DNA of 64,000 nucleotides from Saprospiraceae bacterium (GTDB taxonomy: Bacteria > Bacteroidota > Bacteroidia > Chitinophagales > Saprospiraceae), in assembly GCA_016712145.1 (NCBI GenBank), contig JADJRO010000001.1, forward strand, positions 1,116,001-1,180,000. The letters are read 5' to 3'. How positions within the stretch are numbered: the stretch's first letter is position 1; every line of letters starts with the position of its first letter. The translations under genes were made by a program, and so were the position numbers. Shown here piece after piece: positions 34,524 to 42,834 of the stretch. The notes beneath the pieces were generated by a model. That model saw nothing but the letters and a program-made list of their open reading frames with translations. It was not told where the DNA came from and did not search any database.

Positions 34524-35561
34524 TTAAACTAATAACTTATTAAAGCGATAAATTAAGTCCAAATTTATTTTCTCACTATCAAATTGCTTACTCCAAATTA
34601 AAGCATTTGAAGATAATTTACTGTAACTATCGACATTCAAATTTTCAATAATATTCAGTAAGGAATCAAAATCGTTCGCCGGAAATAATAATCCATTATA
34701 TTGATCAATTACTATCTCCGGAATTGACATCCACTTGCTTGCAACTACCGGCAAACCACAGCTATTTGCTTCTATAATTGCCCCGGGATATCCTTCTCCC
34801 GGATGAATTGTAGGCAATAAGAGAACATCATAATTTAAAAATGTATTTGGAATTTGATCTTGATTTAATATACCCTTATAATAAGATTTGTTTTTTAAAA
34901 ATAGATATTTATCACTAAGAATTGGGCCATAAATATCTAGAATATAATCACTATCCAATGAATCAATCAATCTTAATATAAAATCCATACCCTTTTGTTC
35001 AGTTATCTGTCCAAAATAGATAAACCTCTTTTTGTAAACCTTATTTATAGTATATGTTACATTAACACTTCTAGATGTTGGCAACCAACAAACTTTGCAG
35101 CCCAATAATTCATATTTTTGGATTAAATCTTTTGTTTGCAACAACAACAGGTGTGCTGATTTTAAGCATTTTAACAAAGCTTTTTGTACAATATTATTTA
35201 AACCCAAATAAAAACTATAAAAATCACCTCCAAATATTCTGATTATCAATTTACGATTCGATAACCATGTTAAAAAGAATATCGGGAAAGAAAAAAAGAG
35301 TATCCCCCGCGGACTCGCATTAAACATTAAAATATTTATACGGGGCAGATTGATTATAACTTTATATAAAACATAAACATAATTAATAAAATCAAATTTT
35401 CTTTTTTTATATTTATTCGTATTTATAATAATATGATTAATTTTATTAGAATCTAAATAATAAATTAAATTCTCAAAACTAACCGTTGTCCCACCAATAG
35501 AATCAAGATTATTGTTTCGCCTAGGTCCAATTAAGAGAATACTTAGAGCCAACTCTTTCAC
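34524..35561 (-). CDS. Glycosyltransferase family 4-like protein
   Basis: The 345-residue GT-B fold enzyme retains the C-terminal nucleotide-sugar donor region: RFIYFGQITEQKGMDFILRL, then HPGEGYPGAIIEANSCGLPVVASK (here split by residues), with the E-x7-E signature EGYPGAIIE. The N-terminal acceptor region contains a GGTTVSFENLI segment. It probably adds a hexose or deoxyhexose to a lipid-linked glycan. The start is GTG at 35559-35561, giving MKELALSILLIGPRR. It is strikingly AT-rich, with Asn/Lys-rich codons compared with flanking housekeeping genes, which is common for laterally moved polysaccharide genes. Confidence 0.82.
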   Translation of the reverse strand: MKELALSILLIGPRRNNNLDSIGGTTVSFENLIYYLDSNKINHIIINTNKYKKRKFDFINYVYVLYKVIINLPRINILMFNASPRGILFFSFPIFFLTWLSNRKLIIRIFGGDFYSFYLGLNNIVQKALLKCLKSAHLLLLQTKDLIQKYELLGCKVCWLPTSRSVNVTYTINKVYKKRFIYFGQITEQKGMDFILRLIDSLDSDYILDIYGPILSDKYLFLKNKSYYKGILNQDQIPNTFLNYDVLLLPTIHPGEGYPGAIIEANSCGLPVVASKWMSIPEIVIDQYNGLLFPANDFDSLLNIIENLNVDSYSKLSSNALIWSKQFDSEKINLDLIYRFNKLLV

Positions 35562-35587
35562 AACTACTGAACTTACAATTGATATAT

Positions 35588-36130
35588 TTATAAATCTCGA
35601 ACTTTAATTGCAGGCACTCCAGTCATCAAGGAATTTGATGATATATCAGATGCAACTATTGATGAAGCCCCAATGATTGCATTATTCCCAATTTTAATTC
35701 CTTTTAAAATTTTAACATTCTCTCCAATCCAAATATTATCTCCAATTAAAATTTTACTTATAACAAAACCCTTAAATGCTAAACAATCATTTTCTACTAT
35801 ATAATCATGATCGTGGTCATAAAATGACACATTTGGGCCTACCAATACATTATTTCCGATTTCAATTTCTTCATGGCAAACCATCCTTAAATTATCATTA
35901 AAAAAACAATTGGATCCAATTTTAACTTGCCCTTTCAAATCAATAAAACAATTTTCTCCAAAACAAACTTTTTCACCAAGTTTTAAACTTCCCTCTATAT
36001 AAATACGGGCGTTTCTGCCAACCAAACCAATGCTTTTAAATTGGAATCGGCTCCCGTATCGCATTTTTAAATACAAAAAACGGAGGACACCAAAAACACG
36101 GCTAAAAAATGAATTTTTATGCGTTCTCAT
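35588..36130 (-). CDS. Hexapeptide-repeat acyltransferase (left-handed beta-helix)
   Basis: The protein has 180 residues from ATG 36130 (MRTHKNSFFSRV); the longer frame starts at a GTG nine codons earlier. Repeated [LIV]-G-x4 hexapeptides build a left-handed beta-helix (IGNNVLVGPNVS, ILIGDNIWIGENVKI, IKIGNNAIIGA). The DHDHDY loop (near residue 105) is characteristic of maltose/colanic O-acetyltransferases and carries the likely catalytic His. It probably O-acetylates a sugar of the surface polysaccharide. It lies 26 bases upstream of the GT4 gene on the same strand and is likely cotranscribed with it. It is very AT-rich like its neighbour. Confidence 0.85.
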   Translation of the reverse strand: MRTHKNSFFSRVFGVLRFLYLKMRYGSRFQFKSIGLVGRNARIYIEGSLKLGEKVCFGENCFIDLKGQVKIGSNCFFNDNLRMVCHEEIEIGNNVLVGPNVSFYDHDHDYIVENDCLAFKGFVISKILIGDNIWIGENVKILKGIKIGNNAIIGASSIVASDISSNSLMTGVPAIKVRDL

Positions 36131-36398
36131 CTTTAAACTCGCTAATTTTAGCAACACATTATTGCAAATCTTGCTACTTTTATAGTATCTACAGTTAAAA
36201 GAATATATTATAAAAATATATATTGTGTAAATTTAGACCTATTTTTTAAATAAAAGCTATTTATTGTTAATATTATATTCATGACATTTAACCGTTAAAT
36301 TACTTGTAACTGTTTGTATTACATAATTTTATAACTTATCCCTGGCAAAGCCCCTTCATGCTATATATTTATATTAAACAATTTAATAAAGTCAGGAA

Positions 36399-38276
36399 AT
36401 GTGCGGTATAGCTGGAATTAAAGGGGCAAATAGAATCGCTTTAAACAACATGTTGGCTAAATTGACTCATCGTGGACCTGATGATGAAGGAGTTTATTTG
36501 GGCGATTCCTTTAGTTTAGGCATGAAACGACTTGCAATCATTGATCTCGTAACCGGGCATCAGCCTATTTGGAATGAAACGAAAACACTCTGTGTTTTTC
36601 TAAATGGTGAAATTTACAATTATAGACAACTAAAAAAACAATTACAGGATAAAGGTCACATTTTTACTTCGAGTTCCGACACAGAAGTAATTGTTCATTT
36701 ATTCGAAGAGTTTGGCTACAATTGCCCAAGCCATCTACATGGAATGTTTTCATTTTGCATTTACAATATTATTAATAATGAACTTTATTTAGCCAGGGAT
36801 CGCTTTGGTGAAAAACCATTATATTATTTCCTGTCAAATGATCAATTTGCATTTTCAAGTGAGATCAATTCATTGCTTCAATCTGGGATAATCAAACGAA
36901 GGCTTAATCAATCTGCAGTGTATGATTATTTAGCTTATGGCCTCACTTTTGATCATAGCACATTACTAACAAATGTTTTTTCATTGCCACAAGGATGTTC
37001 TGCAATCTATAAAAACAATACAATTAAAATCACTCCTTATTTTAAAATAAACTACTCTATAGACGAAACCAATACAAATGAAAACCAAACGCTTACGATT
37101 GGAAAAGATCTTCTCTATAAAGCCGTTGAAAAACAAATGGTATCTGATGTGCCTATTGGTGCATTCTTATCTGGGGGCATAGATTCAAGTTCTGTAGCAG
37201 CCATCATGAGTGAATTATCACCTGCGAAAATTAAAACATTCAATGTAAAATTCGAAGAAGCAAGTTTTGATGAAAGCGCTATTGCAAGAAAAGTATCACA
37301 ACATATTCATTCAGATCATACTGAGATTTTTATCCCAAATCAAACTTTTTCTGAACGCATTTTTTGGGATATTTTAACACATGTTGGGCAACCATTTATA
37401 GATTCATCAGCTATTCCAAGTTATTTAGTATCTGAAGAAATTAAAAGACATGTTAAAGTAGCTCTCTCTGGAGATGGTGGGGATGAAGTATTTGCTGGTT
37501 ACTCAGACTTCTTATGGGGTAATAGAATAAATAAACTTACCAGAATACCGATCCAACTTCGTAAATTGATTTTATCAGGAATTAATTTATTGCCAGAAAT
37601 TCATACTTTTCCTATAGCTAATACACTCAGAAGTGCAGAAAAAGCAATCCGTTATTCTCTAGACAAATCATATCTATATCGTAATTTATATTGCTATTTT
37701 TATCCAACTGAATTAAATCAACTTTTAAAAAGTTCATTTCGCGATTCAACTTCAAATGTTCCTTTGTTTAATGATAATGAAACCTCTTTCCTTCGATCCA
37801 TGATGCGATTTAGAACGCAATATTTATTACCTGAGGATATGTTGATTAAAATAGATCGAATGAGTATGTTTCATTCTTTAGAAGTTAGAGCCCCTTTCCT
37901 AGATCCAGAACTATTTGAATTCTCATGTAAACTTCCAAATAAATACCTCATTCACAATGGACAAACTAAATGGATTTTAAGAGCACTAATGAAAAATTGT
38001 TTACCTAGGGAAGTATTTGACCATCCAAAAATGGGATTTAGTCTACCCTTACACAAATTTTTTAATTCTGATTTTGAAAAATTTGCGCGTTCAATCATTC
38101 GAAAAACACACCCATTAAATGAAATATTAAATTATAGTAAATCAATTGAGATACTTGAAACTGGAATTAAACAGATGCAGAATACTTCAAAAGAAAGTGT
38201 TTATAAAAGTTCCCATAAATTATGGATTCTGCTTCAACTTTATGCATGGTTTGAAGCATTTGAATTAGAATTATAA
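36399..38276 (+). CDS. asnB: Asparagine synthase (glutamine-hydrolysing)-like amidotransferase, copy 2
   Basis: The 625-residue second AsnB-type protein of the locus has Cys2 (MCGIAGIKG), THRGPDDEGVY, FLNGEIYNY, the PP-loop FLSGGIDSS and SGDGGDEVFAGY. It is clearly diverged from copy 1 but shares all catalytic motifs. It most likely amidates a uronate of the polysaccharide; an asparagine-synthetase role cannot be excluded. It stands alone on the plus strand between leftward genes, so it has its own promoter in the 268-base AT-rich gap before it. It is convergent with the O-antigen polymerase-like gene after 11 bases. ATG at 36399. Confidence 0.88.
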   Translation: MCGIAGIKGANRIALNNMLAKLTHRGPDDEGVYLGDSFSLGMKRLAIIDLVTGHQPIWNETKTLCVFLNGEIYNYRQLKKQLQDKGHIFTSSSDTEVIVHLFEEFGYNCPSHLHGMFSFCIYNIINNELYLARDRFGEKPLYYFLSNDQFAFSSEINSLLQSGIIKRRLNQSAVYDYLAYGLTFDHSTLLTNVFSLPQGCSAIYKNNTIKITPYFKINYSIDETNTNENQTLTIGKDLLYKAVEKQMVSDVPIGAFLSGGIDSSSVAAIMSELSPAKIKTFNVKFEEASFDESAIARKVSQHIHSDHTEIFIPNQTFSERIFWDILTHVGQPFIDSSAIPSYLVSEEIKRHVKVALSGDGGDEVFAGYSDFLWGNRINKLTRIPIQLRKLILSGINLLPEIHTFPIANTLRSAEKAIRYSLDKSYLYRNLYCYFYPTELNQLLKSSFRDSTSNVPLFNDNETSFLRSMMRFRTQYLLPEDMLIKIDRMSMFHSLEVRAPFLDPELFEFSCKLPNKYLIHNGQTKWILRALMKNCLPREVFDHPKMGFSLPLHKFFNSDFEKFARSIIRKTHPLNEILNYSKSIEILETGIKQMQNTSKESVYKSSHKLWILLQLYAWFEAFELEL

Positions 38277-38287
38277 ATCCAATTTTA

Positions 38288-39502
38288 TTAATTTTCATCT
38301 TTAATTATTACAACAAAACCAAAGACGATAAACATAAACCACATTGAGTGTGATTGAAAGCTCGAATTAAAAAAAGAAAATAAAGCTATATTTATAAAAC
38401 TTATTAAAAATAAATATTTATTTGAATTTTTAAGCGAGTTTTTATATAGTTTATTAAAAAGTGTTTTATAAAAACCCACAAAACATACAAAAGCCAAAAT
38501 TCCATATTCAACTAAAACTGTCAGGTAATCATTGTGCAATACCAATCCTGCCTGGTTTGCTACAGAAACATTTTCAGTTTGACCTACAAATCGGCTGTAA
38601 TTTTTAGGATTTTTAAACTGCTCAATTCCCAATCCGATGAAATCTGAATCTTTAAATGCTTCCAATCCTTTTAACCATAATGTAGATCGGGCTTCTTCTT
38701 TACCAGAAAGTGTTACCAATCGATTCCAGGCCGGAATGGCATCAGCCAGTCGGTTAAAATCTATGATCAGACTAAGCAACAGGAGCGATATCACAACAAG
38801 TCCTGTTTTGGCCATCGTTTGTTTCCAATTAAACTGAAACAAAATAATCAGTATCATGGACAAAGCAAAAGATATTAAGGCACTTCTTGAACCTGTGACC
38901 AACAATCCTGCAAACAAAATAAATACAGCCACTAACCAGCTAAACTTTTTAATTCCGGATGCTGGAGTATGATAAAACTGATAGAAAAAATAAGTAAACG
39001 CCACATTACAAGCAAAGGCGGCAAAATTTGGATTGTCCATCCAACCGCTTTGTCTGCCCATGTCCTCAAATCCAAATAAATACAACATGTATATACTGTT
39101 GATGACAACTCCAAAGCAAAAGAGATCCATGCATTGGTATATATTCAGGATCGTAAAAGGGAGTGATTTAATCAATAAAAATATCCACAAGACAATAAAA
39201 TACTGGATGGAGGTCAACCAAAAACTTTCAGCTAACAACATGCCTTTTGACCAGGCGATCATACTTGGGATCAATCCAAAAAGATAGACCCATACCAGAT
39301 TTAAATCATTTTTATAAAATTTTAAACCTTGTGGTTTACGGCTAATTACAATTAATAAACCTATAAGCAATGCTAAAATTCGATACGGTCGATACGGACT
39401 TTCTATTTGCCACATGACTTTGGTAATATTTTCAAATGGCAGCATGAACACATACACACAAAACAAAATCCATATAAAACGATCAAATCCTTTCATCTGC
39501 AT
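38288..39502 (-). CDS. O-antigen ligase/polymerase-like membrane protein (Wzy/WaaL)
   Basis: The 404-residue protein has about eleven hydrophobic segments and a long extracytoplasmic loop between residues ~250 and 330 (LSGKEEARSTLWLKGLEAF ... VSVANQAGLVLHNDYLTVL). This is the pattern of the O-antigen ligase/Wzy (Wzy_C) superfamily, with the GSRSALISFALSM helix and the H-N-D-Y-L motif before the last helices. It polymerises or ligates undecaprenyl-linked repeats in the periplasm. Sequence cannot separate ligase from polymerase. The ATG at 39502 overlaps the flippase gene end by 20 bases, so the two are coupled. Confidence 0.82.
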   Translation of the reverse strand: MQMKGFDRFIWILFCVYVFMLPFENITKVMWQIESPYRPYRILALLIGLLIVISRKPQGLKFYKNDLNLVWVYLFGLIPSMIAWSKGMLLAESFWLTSIQYFIVLWIFLLIKSLPFTILNIYQCMDLFCFGVVINSIYMLYLFGFEDMGRQSGWMDNPNFAAFACNVAFTYFFYQFYHTPASGIKKFSWLVAVFILFAGLLVTGSRSALISFALSMILIILFQFNWKQTMAKTGLVVISLLLLSLIIDFNRLADAIPAWNRLVTLSGKEEARSTLWLKGLEAFKDSDFIGLGIEQFKNPKNYSRFVGQTENVSVANQAGLVLHNDYLTVLVEYGILAFVCFVGFYKTLFNKLYKNSLKNSNKYLFLISFINIALFSFFNSSFQSHSMWFMFIVFGFVVIIKDEN

Positions 39503-40826
39503 TGATTTGAATGGTTAGATTAGACCGATACCATTGTTTCAAATTAGAAAACAACCAGATCCAATCATCCAATCGGATGTCAAAAAAATCAAGCAAATGA
39601 ATGGGATAATTTTTGACTAACAAGATCCAACCGGCAGCCGACAAACAAAAATAACCAATCGTGGAGGCGATAGCGGCTCCTTGCATGCCCCACATCGGAA
39701 TCAGTAAAAAATATCCGACGAGGCTGACTAAGGCTCCTATGATACTGATCTGACTGGTCCATTTGACTTGACCTGTTGCTGAAAACAATTTGGTAAAAAT
39801 TTTGGAAGAAATTAAAAACAAACTTCCTGGAATCAACAAAACTAATGGAATCATCATCGCGGAATAGTCAGTCCCTAAAAAAAAGGGAATGATTATATAA
39901 TAAGTTATTAGTGCCAAGAAAATCAAAAGCGCCAAACTGAAACTTAAAAGGAGTCTGTGCAATCTTGCAATCAATGCCAGGGATTCTTCGGATTGCTCCT
40001 GCTTAGCAATTCGGTTAAATAACACCGGACCGATTGCGTCCGGAATCAACCAAACCAACTCAACTAATTTAACAGCTATATTATAAACTCCTAATGCACT
40101 TGCCGAACTAAATGAAATCAAAATCAATTGGTCCATTCTCAAATTAGCCCGCACTGCGAGATCTCCGGGCCAGGATTGCATTCCATAGGAGCTTGCAGCT
40201 TTAACAAATTCTTTGTTGTATTCTTTTCGATTCCAAAAACGACGTGCAAAATAAGCATGAAGCAAGAATCCAATGAGGGATGCGCCTAAAAAGGAAATGT
40301 ATAAAAAAGTAGCATCTGCAGATCCTAGAAGAAAAAACAAAGCAATCAATAAAATCGGATTGAGTAAGCTGATGCTGATTTCTATCCTATTTAATATTTT
40401 AAAATCAGAATTGCCATAAAAAAGTCGGCCCAATATAAAACTAAGCGATTGGCAAAAAATGGCAAGAGAAAAATAAACCATTTGATTGGCATTTATGCTA
40501 GCAACAAAAGATTGTAAAAATCCCAAGTTATATAGAATGGAAACCAGTGCTCCATTTATAATTGCTATCACAAATGCTAGTCTTAGGATGGTATTGCTAA
40601 CCTCGGTGACTACATACTTATTTGAACTTAATAAATAAACAATTCCCGACCCAAATCCAAAAGAATTTAAAGGAATCAATAAACCAACAAATGCTGTTTG
40701 AAAACTAAATATTCCAAATAGCTCCGGACCAAGCAATTTTGGAATACATAAAAAGATCAAAAATGCAACACCACTTACAACAAGTTTTGTTATAAAATTT
40801 CTGATCGAATGATTAAACGAACTCAA
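39483..40826 (-). CDS. Polysaccharide flippase (Wzx/MOP superfamily)
   Basis: The 447-residue membrane protein has about 12-14 transmembrane helices, matching the multidrug/oligosaccharidyl-lipid/polysaccharide (MOP) flippases. The N-terminal KLVVSGVAFLIFLCIPKLLGPE and the central MQSWPGDLAVRANLRMDQLIL resemble the Wzx-like group (Polysacc_synt family). It moves lipid-linked repeat units across the inner membrane for the neighbouring polymerase. The start is TTG at 40824-40826; the frame is closed upstream by a stop three codons before. It overlaps the polymerase gene by 20 bases. Confidence 0.85.
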   Translation of the reverse strand: MSSFNHSIRNFITKLVVSGVAFLIFLCIPKLLGPELFGIFSFQTAFVGLLIPLNSFGFGSGIVYLLSSNKYVVTEVSNTILRLAFVIAIINGALVSILYNLGFLQSFVASINANQMVYFSLAIFCQSLSFILGRLFYGNSDFKILNRIEISISLLNPILLIALFFLLGSADATFLYISFLGASLIGFLLHAYFARRFWNRKEYNKEFVKAASSYGMQSWPGDLAVRANLRMDQLILISFSSASALGVYNIAVKLVELVWLIPDAIGPVLFNRIAKQEQSEESLALIARLHRLLLSFSLALLIFLALITYYIIIPFFLGTDYSAMMIPLVLLIPGSLFLISSKIFTKLFSATGQVKWTSQISIIGALVSLVGYFLLIPMWGMQGAAIASTIGYFCLSAAGWILLVKNYPIHLLDFFDIRLDDWIWLFSNLKQWYRSNLTIQINADERI

Positions 40827-41002
40827 TATATTTTATTTTGACTTTTTCTTACTATGCACACGATGGAGTCATTGGCCCAGGCATGAAACACAGTAATTTC
40901 CGTCTAGCTGCAAATATATCAATTTTATATATATATACAATTTATTAATATGAAAACCTGCAAATAGCTTAATTTTAACTTTTAAACCAAAATGACCGCG
41001 GT

Positions 41003-41458
41003 GTGGCAATTTTGAACTTCCAAATGAATGACTGGCCCGAAGCGCTTAAAAGGCATCCGCAACAATTGGCAGTTTTGTTTGATCCAGTCCGCAAAAAATG
41101 GGTCCAGGAAAATCCCGAAGAAATCGTGCGGCAATGCCTGATTTATTATTTAAATCAAAAACATGCAATTCCCTACAGCCGGATGGCCGTGGAAAAGCAA
41201 ATACAGGTATATGGCATGAAAAAACGTTTCGATTTAGTGATTTACAATAAAATGGCTCAGGCCTTTATTTTGATTGAATGCAAATCACCCAATGTGCAGA
41301 TATTGCAAGAAGTCATGGACCAGGCTGCCCGGTATAATATTCAACTTAAAGCACCCTATTTAATGGTCAGCAACGGACTTACGAGTCTGCTTTGTCAAAT
41401 AGACTTTATTAAGTCCAGCTATGTGTTTATTGAACAGTTACCCGACTACCCTTTTTAA
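41003..41458 (+). CDS. Stand-alone HsdR N-terminal-type nuclease domain protein
   Basis: The 151-residue protein has a PD-(D/E)xK core: FDLVIYNKMAQAFILIECKS (here DLVIY and IECKS), with a preceding conserved Glu in EEIVRQCLIYYLNQ. This is the HsdR_N-type domain found as the N-terminal nuclease of type I restriction subunits. Here it stands without helicase, HsdM or HsdS genes nearby. Stand-alone copies are common in Bacteroidota and their function is unknown; a DNA-processing role is inferred. The start is GTG at 41003, with ATG 41024 as an alternative. A perfect 8-base inverted repeat (41461-41468 / 41482-41489) follows, without a T-tract. Confidence 0.72.
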   Translation: MAILNFQMNDWPEALKRHPQQLAVLFDPVRKKWVQENPEEIVRQCLIYYLNQKHAIPYSRMAVEKQIQVYGMKKRFDLVIYNKMAQAFILIECKSPNVQILQEVMDQAARYNIQLKAPYLMVSNGLTSLLCQIDFIKSSYVFIEQLPDYPF

Positions 41459-41670
41459 GCTTCCAGCAGGATGGATTCTAATGCTGGAACTGAGCCCGGC
41501 TGAGATCAAAACAATCAATACTTAAGCTTTGAATATAAATCATTTACATATTATACAAATAATTAATGTTTAAAGAATTTGTTATTTGTATTTTATATAG
41601 AACTATTTATTAGACTGGACGTTTATTTTACGTTATTCTGAAACTCTTTCATCCAAATTTCTATTCCTTC

Positions 41671-42804
41671 ATGAAGTCTATTAATTTATTAGCAAGTTGT
41701 GTAATCGTTATTTTATTAACTGCTTGTAGCAAACCGGCTGAAAACAAAGATCCTAAGCTGCATTTGGCCGAATTAAAAAATCAGGTAAAAGAACTGAATA
41801 CTCAGATTAAAGAATTGGAAGTCCAATTGGCTGCAAGTGATACCAGTTTTTCATTTTCAAAATCAAAATTGGTAAAAATTGATACCCCACAAAAACGGGA
41901 TTTCAAACATTACATCGAGGTGCAAGGAATTGTTGATGCAAATAACAATATTCTGGCTGCTCCGCAAATGCCGGGAGTAGTAACGTCTATCTTAGTCAAA
42001 GAAGGCGACCTGGTGAGTCCGGGTAAAATTCTAGCCATCCTGGATGGCGCAACCATCCGAAAAGGAATGGACGAAGTAAGAACGGGTTTGAGTCTGGCGA
42101 ATACCATGTATGAAAAACAAAAAAGACTTTGGGAGCAAAATATTGGTAGTGAGGCCCAATACCTTCAGGCTAAAAATCAAAAAGATCAATTGGAATTGAA
42201 ATTGAAAACCCTGGAATCTCAATTGGCCATGACTTATATCAAATCTCCCATTCAGGGTACTGTGGATCAGGTCAATTTAAAAATAGGTGAAATTGCCAGC
42301 CCTGGATTTTCTGGAGTGCGCGTTGTCAATAATAAAAATTTGAAAATTAAAGCCGAATTGAGTGATTCCTACATTGGCAAAATTAAAATCGGAGATAAAG
42401 TAACTCTTTTTGATCAGGCCGGTAATCAAAATCTGGAATCAAAAATCATTTTTGTTGGCAAGACCATTAACCTGACTCGACGTACTTTTTTAGCAGAGGT
42501 TGCATTGCCTGCGGGAGGTTCAAACTTTATGAGCAATCAGACGCTGAAAATTAAAATCAACAATGGATTAATTAAAAATACCTATGTTGTTTCGAGCAAT
42601 CTGGTGCAAAAAAGCATTCAAGGAGAACATTACATTTTGGTAGCAGAAGAATCCAATGGAAATTGGTATGCCAAAAAACGGATTATTGAACCGGGCATCG
42701 AATACAATGGCGAAACACAAATTAAATCCGGAATTTCTGCTGGTGATCGAATTATTACAGTCGGTTACAACGAATTGGTAGACGGCCAACAAATTGCTCT
42801 TTAA
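41671..42804 (+). CDS. RND efflux periplasmic adaptor (membrane fusion) lipoprotein
   Basis: The 377-residue MFP family protein has a lipobox LLTAC (Cys19), an N-terminal coiled coil (KNQVKELNTQIKELEVQLA, residues ~37-55) and a lipoyl-like domain (VTSILVKEGDLVSPGKILAIL, shown by its VKEGD core). A second alpha-hairpin (~125-175), a barrel domain and a membrane-proximal domain follow. It bridges the RND pump (next gene, 30 bases downstream) to an outer-membrane channel. No TolC-like gene lies next to it, so the channel must be encoded elsewhere. ATG at 41671. Confidence 0.92.
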   Translation: MKSINLLASCVIVILLTACSKPAENKDPKLHLAELKNQVKELNTQIKELEVQLAASDTSFSFSKSKLVKIDTPQKRDFKHYIEVQGIVDANNNILAAPQMPGVVTSILVKEGDLVSPGKILAILDGATIRKGMDEVRTGLSLANTMYEKQKRLWEQNIGSEAQYLQAKNQKDQLELKLKTLESQLAMTYIKSPIQGTVDQVNLKIGEIASPGFSGVRVVNNKNLKIKAELSDSYIGKIKIGDKVTLFDQAGNQNLESKIIFVGKTINLTRRTFLAEVALPAGGSNFMSNQTLKIKINNGLIKNTYVVSSNLVQKSIQGEHYILVAEESNGNWYAKKRIIEPGIEYNGETQIKSGISAGDRIITVGYNELVDGQQIAL

Positions 42805-42834
42805 TTTTTGAATCGCTCCTTCTAATCCTTTCCT

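Noticed and set aside
40992..41015. Short ATG frame (8 codons) just before the HsdR_N-like gene
   Set aside because: Too short and without a matching leader peptide signature; ordinary noise.
41461..41489. Stem-loop after the HsdR_N-like gene as a terminator
   Set aside because: The 8-base arms are perfect but have no following T-run on either strand.
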